Shown: piece after piece, positions 22,533 to 34,731 of the stretch
Position numbering within the stretch: position 1 is the first letter of the stretch
How the letters are laid out: each line of letters starts with the position of its first letter
From: Opitutales bacterium
Lineage (GTDB): Bacteria > Verrucomicrobiota > Verrucomicrobiia > Opitutales > Seribacteraceae
Direction of reading: 5' to 3'
NCBI GenBank assembly: GCA_028042835.1
Contig: JAOFOL010000001.1
Location: forward strand, 1 to 64,000
Length of the DNA: 64,000 nucleotides
Position numbers and translations under genes: made by a program
The notes under the pieces: model-generated
Databases searched by the model: none
Seen by the model: the letters and a program-made list of their open reading frames with translations, nothing else
Told to the model about the DNA's origin: nothing

Positions 22533-23219
22533 TTAGTTGAATATAGATGAAGATAATTTAAAGCTAGGATTCATAGTAGCGCTGAGATGTACTGATCTGA
22601 CAAACTTACCCTTGAAGCCATCAGGCTTGGATGATGAAACCGCAGTAATTGCAGAATTTGCATTATCTAAAAGCTGTTCACTTGTAAAAGAACGTTTACC
22701 AATTAACACTGCCATCGCACCAGTTTTATCCATTTTAAACTCAACCCTTCCAGCCTTAACTTGTTTTATGGCGTCTTCTAGGTTATCGGTGACAGTACCT
22801 GCTTTGGGTGTCGGCATTAGTCCACGGGGACCTAAAACACGAGCAATAGAACGAACAGATTTCATAGCTGATGTAGTGGATAGTGCTACATCAAAATCCA
22901 TCCAACCGTCTTTAATCTTTGCAATTAAATCTTCGAGTCCTGCTATATCAGCACCAAGTTTTGTGGCTTCTTCTGGCGTTTCAGTAAAAACAAGAACTTT
23001 TACATCCTTACCGCTACCATGTGGTAGATTTACGGTTCCACGAACTGACTGTGAGGATTGCTTTGGATCAACGCCAAGGCTAAATGAAAGCTCTACTGAT
23101 TCGTCAAATTTTACATTTTGTAATTTTCCTAACCCCTCCAAAGCCTCATCTAATTGATAAACTTTATTCTCCTCTACCAACGAGGCAGAGCTAACGTATC
23201 TTTTACTTCTTGTTTTCAT
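22533..23219 (-). CDS. rplA: 50S ribosomal protein L1
   Basis: VDPKQSSQSVRGTVNLPHGSGKDVKVLVF...ARVLGPRGLMPTPKAGTVT. Confidence 0.98.
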   Translation of the reverse strand: MKTRSKRYVSSASLVEENKVYQLDEALEGLGKLQNVKFDESVELSFSLGVDPKQSSQSVRGTVNLPHGSGKDVKVLVFTETPEEATKLGADIAGLEDLIAKIKDGWMDFDVALSTTSAMKSVRSIARVLGPRGLMPTPKAGTVTDNLEDAIKQVKAGRVEFKMDKTGAMAVLIGKRSFTSEQLLDNANSAITAVSSSKPDGFKGKFVRSVHLSATMNPSFKLSSSIFN

Positions 23220-23227
23220 AGTACTAA

Positions 23228-23653
23228 TTAAGAAGAAACTTCGATTCCCATACTTCTCGCTGTTCCTTCAATGATTCGGCAAGCAGCTTCCTCGTCGTTT
23301 GCATTTAAATCGTTTTGCTTAATTTTAACAATTTCCAAAACTTGTTGTTTCGTAACTTTTCCAACCTTGTCCCTGTTCGGAATACCAGAGCCTTTAGCTA
23401 AACCCGCAGCTTTTTTTAAAAGGATAGCAGCAGGTGGGGATTTAAGAATGAATGTGAATGACCTGTCCGCGTATACTGTAATTTCTACAGGAAGAATCAT
23501 GCCAGATTGGTCTTTGGTCTTGGCGTTAAATTCCTTACAGAAACCCATGATATTAACACCCTGGGCACCGAGTGCCGGACCAACTGGGGGAGCAGGGTTA
23601 GCTGCACCTGCTGGTAATTGAAGTTTGATAAGTCCTACTGCTTTCTTAGACAT
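23228..23653 (-). CDS. rplK: 50S ribosomal protein L11
   Basis: [52 protein letters not shown]. Confidence 0.98.
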   Translation of the reverse strand: MSKKAVGLIKLQLPAGAANPAPPVGPALGAQGVNIMGFCKEFNAKTKDQSGMILPVEITVYADRSFTFILKSPPAAILLKKAAGLAKGSGIPNRDKVGKVTKQQVLEIVKIKQNDLNANDEEAACRIIEGTARSMGIEVSS

Positions 23654-23671
23654 GATTTGTATTTTTAAAAA

Positions 23672-24250
23672 TTATTCTTCTTCAGCTTTTTCAACCTGCC
23701 AAAACTCAAGCTCAACAGGCGTAAATCTGCCAAAAATGGAAACTGAAACTTTCAGCGTGCCTTTCTGAGGGTCAATCTCTTCGATTTCACCTGTTAAATT
23801 AAGGAATGGGCCATCCAGAATTTTGACAACTTCTCCAACTGTAAATTTTACTTTGGGTACTTCTTTTCCTTCTGCCTCATTTACTTGTTTAAGAATTCGT
23901 CCGATTTCATCGTCTGCTAAAGCTGTCGGGTTCTCCCTACCAATAAAGTTTATTACTCCATCGGTTTCCTTAATCTTGTACCAAGGCTTTTTCTTGAGAT
24001 TACCAATCTGGTCAAAAAGCTTCATTTCAACAAAAACATAACCCGGATAAAACTTACGATCTCTCTGTTTTTTCTTACCGTTTTTAACTTCAGAAACAGT
24101 TTCTATAGGTACCAGTATTTCACTTAGACAACTAGCAAACTCTTCGTCTTCTTCTTTATATTTATTAAGGTAACGCCTAACTTTGTCTTCATGATTAGAA
24201 AGGCATTGCAAGGCATACCATCGTGATGATGAGGTAGTTTGAGAACTCAT
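23672..24250 (-). CDS. nusG: Transcription termination/antitermination protein NusG
   Basis: RWYALQCLSNHEDKVRRYL...KFYPGYVFVEM...FTVGEVVKILDGPFLNLTGEIEEIDPQKGTLKVSVSIFGRFTPVELEFWQVE. Confidence 0.97.
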   Translation of the reverse strand: MSSQTTSSSRWYALQCLSNHEDKVRRYLNKYKEEDEEFASCLSEILVPIETVSEVKNGKKKQRDRKFYPGYVFVEMKLFDQIGNLKKKPWYKIKETDGVINFIGRENPTALADDEIGRILKQVNEAEGKEVPKVKFTVGEVVKILDGPFLNLTGEIEEIDPQKGTLKVSVSIFGRFTPVELEFWQVEKAEEE

Positions 24251-24260
24251 GATGATAATT

Positions 24261-24464
24261 TCAGGAGCGAATGAGCAAAGTTAGAAGTTCTACACAATTG
24301 GTCAATGAAAAGTCAGAAACGGAAATGAAAAGACCAAGAATAGCTACACCCGCAATTACGACAATTGTAGAACCTCTCAACTCTTCAAAGTTAGGCCACG
24401 AGGCTTTAGATAACTCTGAAATTGTTTCCTTGTAAAAAGTACGAATTTTCTGAAAGGGGTTCAT
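24261..24464 (-). CDS. secE: Preprotein translocase subunit SecE
   Basis: 67 aa, FYKETISELSKASWPNFEELRGSTIVVIAGVAILGLFI; secE-nusG order. Confidence 0.92.
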   Translation of the reverse strand: MNPFQKIRTFYKETISELSKASWPNFEELRGSTIVVIAGVAILGLFISVSDFSLTNCVELLTLLIRS

Positions 24465-24490
24465 TACAAATGATTTAAATTGATGCGATG

Positions 24491-24566
24491 GCGGGAGAAG
24501 AGGGACTCGAACCCACAGCCTACGGTTTTGGAGACCGGTGCTCTACCAATTGAGCTATTCTCCCGC
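24491..24566 (-). tRNA. tRNA-Trp (CCA)
   Basis: GCGGGAGAATAGCTCAATTGGTAGAGCACCGGTCTCCAAAACCGTAGGCTGTGGGTTCGAGTCCCTCTTCTCCCGC; cloverleaf, anticodon CCA. Confidence 0.96.
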
Positions 24567-24594
24567 GTTTAATAGTGGTCTATAAGTATACTTT

Positions 24595-25794
24595 TTAAAG
24601 AATCTCAGAGATATTACCGGCACCGATTGTTCTGCCTCCTTCGCGAATAGCAAATCTCTGTCCAGATTCCATAGCGATAGATTTTTGTAATTCAATCCCT
24701 ACGGTTAAATTGTCGCCTGGCATAACCATCTCTACTCCTTCTGGAAGTTCAACAATACCTGTAACATCTGCAGTGCCGAAAAAGAACTGAGGACGATATC
24801 CCTTGAAAAAAGGTGTATGTCTACCTCCTTCTTCCTTGTTAAGAACATAAATTTGAGCTTTGGCTTTAGTGTGGGGATTGATACTGCCCGGTGCTGCAAT
24901 GACATGACCACGCTGAATATCAGCTTTCTCTATACCACGAAGCAAAATACCAACATTATCGCCTGCTTGGCCTTCTCCTAATTCTTTTCTAAACATCTCA
25001 ACACCAGTGCAAGTCGTTTTACGAGATTCTCCAAGACCAACGATTTCAATTTCATCGCCCACCTTAACCATTCCGCGCTCAATTCTACCTGTTGCAACGG
25101 TTCCACGACCAGTGATGGTAAACACATCTTCGATAGACATAAGCAATGGTTTGTCAGTCTCCCGAACGGGTTCAGCAACTTCAGTGTCGATAGCGTCCAT
25201 TAATTTTTGAATTGAACCAAGACCTAAATCACTTTCTTCGTTTTCAATAGCTTTAGTTGCTGATCCACGAATGATTTGAGCATTATCACCATCAAATTCG
25301 TACTTACTAAGAAGATCCCTGATTTCCATGTCAACTAACTCAAGTAATTCTTCATCATCACCTGACATTAGATCGCATTTGTTCAAAAATACTACCAAAT
25401 TAGGAACATCAACCTGACGAGCAAGAAGGATGTGCTCTCTAGTTTGTGGCATCGGGCCTGTGGTTGCGTCGACAACTAAAATAGCACCATCCATTTGGGC
25501 TGCACCAGTAATCATATTTTTTACGAAATCTGCGTGACCAGGACAGTCTACGTGAGCGTAATGCCTGTTATCTGTTTCATACTCAACATGCGAAACAGCA
25601 ATGGTAACTATTTTCGATGCATCACGAACTGTACCGCCTTTAGCGATATCTGCATAAGACTTAACTTCAGCTAAACCTTTTCTTGCCTGTGCATGCAAGA
25701 TAGCTGTAGTGAGAGTGGTCTTTCCATGGTCGACATGTCCGATGGTACCGACGTTAACGTGAGGTTTGGTTCGTTGGAACTGTTCTTTGGCCAT
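24595..25794 (-). CDS. tuf: Elongation factor Tu
   Basis: [32 protein letters not shown]...[26 protein letters not shown]...NKCD. Confidence 0.99.
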   Translation of the reverse strand: MAKEQFQRTKPHVNVGTIGHVDHGKTTLTTAILHAQARKGLAEVKSYADIAKGGTVRDASKIVTIAVSHVEYETDNRHYAHVDCPGHADFVKNMITGAAQMDGAILVVDATTGPMPQTREHILLARQVDVPNLVVFLNKCDLMSGDDEELLELVDMEIRDLLSKYEFDGDNAQIIRGSATKAIENEESDLGLGSIQKLMDAIDTEVAEPVRETDKPLLMSIEDVFTITGRGTVATGRIERGMVKVGDEIEIVGLGESRKTTCTGVEMFRKELGEGQAGDNVGILLRGIEKADIQRGHVIAAPGSINPHTKAKAQIYVLNKEEGGRHTPFFKGYRPQFFFGTADVTGIVELPEGVEMVMPGDNLTVGIELQKSIAMESGQRFAIREGGRTIGAGNISEIL

Positions 25795-25823
25795 TTACTT
25801 TGACAATTTGATGTTAATATAGG

Positions 25824-25899
<76 letters not shown>

Positions 25900-25931
25900 G
25901 GAGGGCATTGGGGGTTAGTTAAAAAATGAAA

Positions 25932-25959
25932 AAAATAAAGGAAGAATCAATTGTGTCAA
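25932..25959 (-). promoter_or_regulatory. Candidate sigma70-type promoter for the tRNA-Thr-tuf operon
   Basis: Minus strand TTGACA (25959-25954), 16 nt spacer, TATTTT (25937-25932), about 33 nt upstream of the tRNA-Thr 5' end. Confidence 0.55.
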
Positions 25960-26039
25960 GCAAAACGACACACAACAAAAAAATTGAACAAGAATTTTCT
26001 TGTTTAAAATATTAAGTTAAATTAGAAAAGAAATTCTAT

Positions 26040-26115
<76 letters not shown>

Positions 26116-26116
26116 A

Positions 26117-26872
26117 TTAAAAATATTGTCTTATTTCAGAATCTAGCTCTTTCCTGTATACTAAAATATCGATATAAGGAGCTTTTAATTCCAGTATTTT
26201 GCAACCTGAAGCTTTGATAATAGGTATTAGGGGTAGAATATCACACTTCTTAAGGCCAATGTCGAACATCACCTGGGCTTTACCTGTACAGACCATATAA
26301 TAACCAAAACAATCTCCCCATGTTCTGTAATGCGCACTAGCTGCACACAATTTTTTCCACGGATTATGATATTCAGAATTCAAAATACTCTGATTATCAG
26401 TTGTTAATACAAGGGAGTCTCGTAAACAATCTGGAGTTGGTTGGTCACTATTATTTATTTCAGGAAATACGCTATTTCCGTCACCTGCAAGTAGGCTATT
26501 CGATATAAGTGGTAACCTTAATGCACCATAGAGTGGAGAGTTATTAAATTGAAGACCCAATAAAATTCCAAATAGAGGTACATTTTTAGTGTATGAAAAA
26601 GTACCATCAATGGGATCTATAACCCAGCTGTATGAACCAGACCCCTTCGTATCTGAAAATTCTTCCCCCTGAATAGCGTGATCTGGATACTTGGATTTTA
26701 TCTTAGTCCTGATATGATTTTCAATATCAAGATCTAGTTCAGTTACAGGAGTTTGATCCTCCTTTTGAAAATGTGTAACGTTATTGCTATTTCTTATTTG
26801 AGGAAATAATTCTTGTAGATCAGTTACATTATCCGCAAATTCGAAAAATTGTTTGAAAGAAATTTTTTCCAT
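26117..26872 (-). CDS. Inositol monophosphatase family protein (HisN-like)
   Basis: GEEF, WVIDPIDGTFSY and RTWGDCFGYYMVCTGKAQVMFD motifs of the IMPase/HisN family. Confidence 0.85.
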   Translation of the reverse strand: MEKISFKQFFEFADNVTDLQELFPQIRNSNNVTHFQKEDQTPVTELDLDIENHIRTKIKSKYPDHAIQGEEFSDTKGSGSYSWVIDPIDGTFSYTKNVPLFGILLGLQFNNSPLYGALRLPLISNSLLAGDGNSVFPEINNSDQPTPDCLRDSLVLTTDNQSILNSEYHNPWKKLCAASAHYRTWGDCFGYYMVCTGKAQVMFDIGLKKCDILPLIPIIKASGCKILELKAPYIDILVYRKELDSEIRQYF

Positions 26873-27366
26873 TGAAAAGAATCCTATACATAGATTTTGA
26901 GGGAAACCTCAAGAAAGGGATTAGAGAAGTTGGTTATTTACTGTTGGAAAATAGTAAAATTATAAATGCAGATGAAAAAAGCGATGAAGAGGCAATTGAT
27001 TTTTTATTTAAATTAGAAGATTTAAATTTAAAATACATATTTGCACATAACTACTCAATTGAAAAAAATTTAATTAAAAAATACCTTCCTTATAAATTAA
27101 ATAAAAATAAAAGTAAAATTATTAAGTACAAATGGTTAGATACGTTAGTCATATACCGAGAACTGTACCCACAATTAAAAAAATACGACCTTAAATCCTT
27201 GATCGAAACATTTATCGATCAAAAAAATCTAAATGTATTAGCCAATGCTTTGTGTAAGCCTAACAGGAAGTCATACCACTATCCTATGTTTGATTGTTTA
27301 TGCGTTTATATGCTTATTCAAAGAATTGAATCTACTATTGATTTAAGTCACTTTCACCAGGAATAA
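26872..27366 (+). CDS. DEDDh (DnaQ-like) 3'-5' exonuclease-fold protein, TTG start
   Basis: YIDFEGN (ExoI DxE), FAHNYSIEKNLI (ExoII-like), SYHYPMFDCLCVYML (ExoIII H-x4-D). Confidence 0.65.
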   Translation: MKRILYIDFEGNLKKGIREVGYLLLENSKIINADEKSDEEAIDFLFKLEDLNLKYIFAHNYSIEKNLIKKYLPYKLNKNKSKIIKYKWLDTLVIYRELYPQLKKYDLKSLIETFIDQKNLNVLANALCKPNRKSYHYPMFDCLCVYMLIQRIESTIDLSHFHQE

Positions 27367-29878
27367 TGGTAGGTGCCTCTTCTCCTTGAACATTTTCGGT
27401 TATTTCAGAATCTTCATCTTGAGTATCTTCATCCAATTCAACAACCTCAGACACTCCAACAAGAACATCTTTTACTGAAAGATTGACGAGTTTTACTCCT
27501 TTAGAACCCCTACTTGTTTCACGTATATTTTGAACGGCACAACGTACAGTTTGGCCTGCCTTTGAAATCATTAATATTTCACTTTGAGGATCAACACTCA
27601 GTGCGCCGCAGACTGAATCTGTATTCATAGCAATAACACCCTGACCACCTCTTTTTCTTGGGGAAACTTCAGTTTCATCATCAGATTCACCACCTCTTGG
27701 TAAAAATGAATTGAATCTCGTACGAATTCCCAATCCGTTTTTGCCAGCAATTAAGAGCAATCTCTCATCGTCAACTTTTAAAAGTTTCACGACTTCATCT
27801 CCTTCCTTCAACCGTATACCGCGCACTCCTCTGGTCACTCTTCCCTGATCCCTGAGTTGATTCGAATCGAACCTTAAGCCCTTTCCTTTCATGGTTAATA
27901 CTAAAAGTTGATCTTCTTGGTCAATTTGTAAAGCTTGGAGTACCTGATCGCCTTCATCTACATTTATGCCAATAATGCCTCCTTTACGATGATTTTTGTA
28001 TGCACTAATTTTCGTCTTTTTAACTACCCCTTTTTTGGTACACAAAACTAAAGAAGCTTCTGAGGTAAAATCATCTATTGCAATTATTGCAGCCACTTTT
28101 TCATCCTTCTGCATTTCTAGGAAATTAATGGTATTCCTTCCTTTAGAAGTACGGCTTCCTTCGGGAATTTCATATGCTTTTTGCACATAAACTCTTCCAT
28201 TCTGCATGAAAAACATAAGTGTATCATGAGCATTGCAAGTTTTTAAAAGGGAGACTGGATCCTCATTTTTCTGACCGCTCCCGATCACCCCTTTTCCTCC
28301 ACGGTTTTGGACTTTAAATTCATCCACAGTCGTACGCTTAATAAAGCCTGATTTTGTTATGGTAACAACGCATCCATCATTTGGAATTAAATCTTCCATC
28401 GAAACATCACCCTCAGCTTCTGTGATGATTGATTTTCTGTCATCACCGTATGTTTCTCTTACATTACTTAGCTCTTCTTTTATTAAATCTAAAAGTCTTC
28501 TTTCGTTTTCAATAATCTCAGTTAATTCAGCAATCAAGCTCATTAACTCTGCATACTCTGCTTCAATTTTCTCTCTTTCCATTCCAGTCAGCTGGTATAG
28601 TCTAAGATCCAATATTGCATTTGTTTGTCTATCAGAGAGATTATATTTGCTCGAAATATTTGCTTTCGCCTCGTTTCGATTGCTTGATGCTCTAATAATT
28701 TTAACAAAATCATCCAAATTATCTAAAGCTATCTTATAACCTTCTAAAATATGGGCTCGGTCCTCTGCCTTTCGTAGTCGAAATTTAGTCCTTCTTAACG
28801 TAACAACTCTTCTATGCTCAAGGTAAGCTTCAAGTGCTTCCTTAATGTTAAGTTGTCTTGGTTTAAGTTTATCTAAGGCTAACAAAATTACACCAAAACT
28901 ACTTTCGAGTGCGGTTAACTTAAAGAGCTTATTCATTGTGACGCGTTCAATTTCGCCCATCTTTAACTCCACTACGATTCTAGTTACCTCAGTCGATTCG
29001 TCCCTTAGATCGCTAACACCATCAAGTATTTTATCTCTAACTAAATCTGCAATTCGCGTAACTAATGTAGCACGGTTAACATTGTAAGGAATTTCAGTTA
29101 TAATAATTTGCTGCTTACCGCTGGGAAGGTCCTCTATATGCATACTTCCTCTCATTCTTACAATTCCTCTTCCGGTATTCATGTAAGAATTTATCCCTGA
29201 TCTTCCAGCTATACTTCCACCTGTGGGAAAATCAGGACCCGGCAGAATATCCATTATCTCACTGATAGTAATATTTGGATTATTGATAAGAGCGCAAATT
29301 GCATCAATGAGCTCCCTCAGGTTGTGTGGAGGAATATTTGTAGCCATTCCAACCGCTATACCAGTAGAACCGTTCATTAAGAGACCCGGAAGACTGGCAG
29401 GGAGTACCGTTGGCTCAGTAGTGCTTTCTTTATAATTTGGTGCGAAATCTACTGTATCCTCATCAATATCTTTTAGGAGTTCCTCTGATAGCTTGGTAAG
29501 TCGGCACTCTGTGTACCTGTAAGCTGCCGCAGAATCACCATCAACAGATCCAAAATTTCCCTGCCCATCTATAAGCGGATATCTCATAACCCAAGGTTGT
29601 GCCATTCGCACAAGCGTATCATAAACAGAACCGTCGCCATGTGGGTGGTAGTTTTTTAAAACCTCCCCAACAACACCCGCACATTTATCATACGGTCGGT
29701 TGTGAAGAAGCCCTTCCCTTAACATAGCATACAGGACTCTTCTTTGGACTGGTTTAAATCCATCACGAACATCCGGAAGAGCTCTGCTTACAATAACTGA
29801 CATAGAGTAGTCAATATATGCAGACTGCATTATTTCGGTTATGTTACCTCTAATTAAATTTTCGTTTATCTCGTTCAT
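27335..29878 (-). CDS. gyrA: DNA gyrase subunit A
   Basis: SRALPDVRDGFKPVQRRVLYAM...YHPHGDGSVYDTLVRMAQ; GyrA-box variant QNRGGKG; adjacent to gyrB. Confidence 0.96.
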   Translation of the reverse strand: MNEINENLIRGNITEIMQSAYIDYSMSVIVSRALPDVRDGFKPVQRRVLYAMLREGLLHNRPYDKCAGVVGEVLKNYHPHGDGSVYDTLVRMAQPWVMRYPLIDGQGNFGSVDGDSAAAYRYTECRLTKLSEELLKDIDEDTVDFAPNYKESTTEPTVLPASLPGLLMNGSTGIAVGMATNIPPHNLRELIDAICALINNPNITISEIMDILPGPDFPTGGSIAGRSGINSYMNTGRGIVRMRGSMHIEDLPSGKQQIIITEIPYNVNRATLVTRIADLVRDKILDGVSDLRDESTEVTRIVVELKMGEIERVTMNKLFKLTALESSFGVILLALDKLKPRQLNIKEALEAYLEHRRVVTLRRTKFRLRKAEDRAHILEGYKIALDNLDDFVKIIRASSNRNEAKANISSKYNLSDRQTNAILDLRLYQLTGMEREKIEAEYAELMSLIAELTEIIENERRLLDLIKEELSNVRETYGDDRKSIITEAEGDVSMEDLIPNDGCVVTITKSGFIKRTTVDEFKVQNRGGKGVIGSGQKNEDPVSLLKTCNAHDTLMFFMQNGRVYVQKAYEIPEGSRTSKGRNTINFLEMQKDEKVAAIIAIDDFTSEASLVLCTKKGVVKKTKISAYKNHRKGGIIGINVDEGDQVLQALQIDQEDQLLVLTMKGKGLRFDSNQLRDQGRVTRGVRGIRLKEGDEVVKLLKVDDERLLLIAGKNGLGIRTRFNSFLPRGGESDDETEVSPRKRGGQGVIAMNTDSVCGALSVDPQSEILMISKAGQTVRCAVQNIRETSRGSKGVKLVNLSVKDVLVGVSEVVELDEDTQDEDSEITENVQGEEAPTIIPGESDLNQ

Positions 29879-29891
29879 TTAATAAAATTTT

Positions 29892-32378
<2,487 letters not shown>

Positions 32379-32496
32379 TCAGGTTGCGTAAAATCTTCTT
32401 ATTAGGGAATTGGTTTTTAAACTATTCTAATAGCAAATATCGATTAGGTAATCGAAAGATTTATTGTGATTATCGAAGGACTTTTGGTCAAGAGGG

Positions 32497-32541
32497 GATT
32501 CAATTATTTTAACATTTTTTTCTATTAAAAATAATTGAGTC
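32497..32541. repeat. AT-rich inverted repeat upstream of gyrB
   Basis: GATTCAATTATTTT (32497-32510) against AAAATAATTGAGTC (32528-32541): 14 bp arms, one mismatch/wobble, 17 nt loop. Confidence 0.6.
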
Positions 32542-32636
32542 TTAATTTTAATTAAATATCATAAATAACTATTACAGAGATGTTTATGACTTTAATTTAT
32601 GATTTAATATTCCAAAATATTTACTTTCCTTCAACA

Positions 32637-32663
32637 TTCAATTTTGGAGTCTTTAAAATTGAA
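32637..32663. repeat. Second AT-rich inverted repeat in the same intergenic region
   Basis: TTCAATTTT (32637-32645) and AAAATTGAA (32655-32663): perfect 9 bp arms, 9 nt loop. Confidence 0.5.
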
Positions 32664-32765
32664 GATTATTCCACTAACTTAAAGATGAGAAGTCCGCGGA
32701 AATCATAACCTGAATGCTTGCAAAAGTGAAATAAGCTGGTTTGAATTTTATTGACTTAATAGATT

Positions 32766-34616
32766 CTATGAATGCCCATAAAAGTCCCAATAATATGACA
32801 CCAAAATAATTGTACCTGTAAAGTATATTAAATTTAAAAAGATTCCTATTCTTGCGAAATCTGAAAATTTATATCCTCCCACTGTATAGACAAAAGTATT
32901 TGTCTGATAACCAATGGGAGTAATGAAACTTGCAGATGCTGCAATACATGTCGTTAATAGAAACCCTCGTGCATCGTAAGCGGTCAAGTTGAGTTGCTGT
33001 GCTATTTCGAGAGATATTGGTGCCATAATGACAATTGTGGCAGCATTCGAGAGCAACTCTGTAAGAATAGATGTGATGAGATATAACGCTATTAAAGTTA
33101 CAACTATCTTTACAGGACCTTCAGTAATACCACCGCCAAAGGCACCAACAGATGATGCGATTAATTTAGAAGCTCCGGAAACCTGCATTGCTAACCCCAA
33201 TGCAAGCATACCATAAATAAGAATAAGAATATTCCATTCAATAGACTGGTATGCTTCTCTTGCTTTTACGCATCCTGTAATAAGAAGTGCTGCTACGCCC
33301 ATAACTGCAGCAACCGAAATAGGAAGGATTCTAAAAGTTGCTGTAAAAATAATTAAAAACAAGATTCCCAAAGCCACTGGTGCTTTATTCTTAAGATTCT
33401 CCATCGGCACGAGGGCTTTGTCTAAAAGGATTGTTTCTTCTGATTCCCGGAACTTTTCAATGTTGTTTTTGATACCCATTAGTAAAATGGTATCGCTTGC
33501 CTCAAGTCTTATTTGATCTAATTGAGCATTAAGGTTCTTTCCTTTTCGATGAAGTGCCAATACCCCTAAATTATACCTCGACCTAAAATTAGCCTCTTTT
33601 AGAGTCTTGGAAATTAACGGCGAAGAGGGACCGATTACTGCTTCTACCATAAGTGACTCCTCGGACGAAATTTGTTCAATTCCATATCGTGCCTCATCCA
33701 ACAGATCTAGTCCATCGATATCTTTCGTCTCAATTATTCCTTGTGGCTTACATGAAAGAATTAGCTTATCCCCCGCGCTGAGTTTTGTGTTTTTTTTTGC
33801 AAAACCCAAGGGAACTCCTCGTCTAATTACATCCAATACTCTAGTGCCCGATAATTTTGCGATATCACTTTCATGGGCAAATTTTCCAATCAAGGGGGAT
33901 TCTTTTAATACGACTGCTTCTGCGAGAAACTGTTTTTGCTCAATATCAGATAGAATGTTGGTTAAACCTTCACGTACAGGCAACAGCTGGTTACCAAATA
34001 ATAGTAAAAAGCCTAATGAAATTACCAGGAGCGGAAGCCCAAGCTTACTAAGTTCAAACATTCCTATCGGATCTAAGTTAGGATAAACCTCAGAAGTCAT
34101 AATTATTCCATTAGCTAAAATATTTGTACTCGTACCAAGAAGCGTACAACAACCTCCGAAAATTGACGCGTAAGACACAGGTATAAGCATTTTTGAGGAT
34201 GAAACACCTAACTTCCTGGACAATGTAAAGATTACTGGAAGTAATACGACAACTACTGGAGTATTATTTACAAAAGCCGAAACTAAAGCTACTAAGCAGA
34301 GTAAAATTAACATGAACCTTGTATAGCCTAACTTACAAAAAGACCCCAATATATTGGACATTCTTTCCATGATTCGGCACCTGTTTAAAGCAGCACTTAT
34401 TATAAACATAGCCCCAATGGTTATTGGGGCTTCGGCTGAAAAGACACTAAAGATCTGGGTATAGCTTGGCCATAATGGTAAAACATCTAAGCAGGAAATA
34501 AAAAGTATAGCGGCCAAGAGTATGATTGCAGTCACATCAACACTGACTTTTTCCCAAAAAAAAGAAACGAGGGCAAATCCAAGTAAAACAAAGCTTACTA
34601 TTGCTTCAATTTCCAT
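32766..34616 (-). CDS. SLC13/DASS-family permease with two central RCK_C (TrkA-C)-like domains
   Basis: Multiple TM segments, FVNNTPVVVVLLPVI and ELLSNAATIVIMAPI motifs; central soluble EAVV...SPLIGK...GDKLILS and VEAVIGPSSPLISKTLKEANFRSRYNLGVLAL repeats. Confidence 0.85.
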   Translation of the reverse strand: MEIEAIVSFVLLGFALVSFFWEKVSVDVTAIILLAAILFISCLDVLPLWPSYTQIFSVFSAEAPITIGAMFIISAALNRCRIMERMSNILGSFCKLGYTRFMLILLCLVALVSAFVNNTPVVVVLLPVIFTLSRKLGVSSSKMLIPVSYASIFGGCCTLLGTSTNILANGIIMTSEVYPNLDPIGMFELSKLGLPLLVISLGFLLLFGNQLLPVREGLTNILSDIEQKQFLAEAVVLKESPLIGKFAHESDIAKLSGTRVLDVIRRGVPLGFAKKNTKLSAGDKLILSCKPQGIIETKDIDGLDLLDEARYGIEQISSEESLMVEAVIGPSSPLISKTLKEANFRSRYNLGVLALHRKGKNLNAQLDQIRLEASDTILLMGIKNNIEKFRESEETILLDKALVPMENLKNKAPVALGILFLIIFTATFRILPISVAAVMGVAALLITGCVKAREAYQSIEWNILILIYGMLALGLAMQVSGASKLIASSVGAFGGGITEGPVKIVVTLIALYLITSILTELLSNAATIVIMAPISLEIAQQLNLTAYDARGFLLTTCIAASASFITPIGYQTNTFVYTVGGYKFSDFARIGIFLNLIYFTGTIILVSYYWDFYGHS

Positions 34617-34731
34617 TTTTCTCTTTGTTTTTAATTATGCTACTTTGTAGTTACTATATATGTTAACTGCTCTATCATAGCATCACGCAACTGCATGTCC
34701 ATTCGTAAGCAACTTATTACAATATCATCCC

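Noticed and set aside
22537-23157. 206-aa plus-strand ORF antisense to rplA
   Set aside because: Lies wholly antisense to a highly conserved r-protein gene; sequence has no recognisable domain and looks like a mirror of rplA codon usage.
25987-26004. AACAAGAA-TT-TTCTTGTT inverted repeat between tRNA-Thr and tRNA-Gly
   Set aside because: Short, AT-rich, upstream of both divergent genes, so not a terminator; not distinguishable from chance in this composition.
33607-34086. 159-aa plus-strand ORF antisense to the SLC13 gene
   Set aside because: Fully inside a well-supported permease on the opposite strand, no motif.
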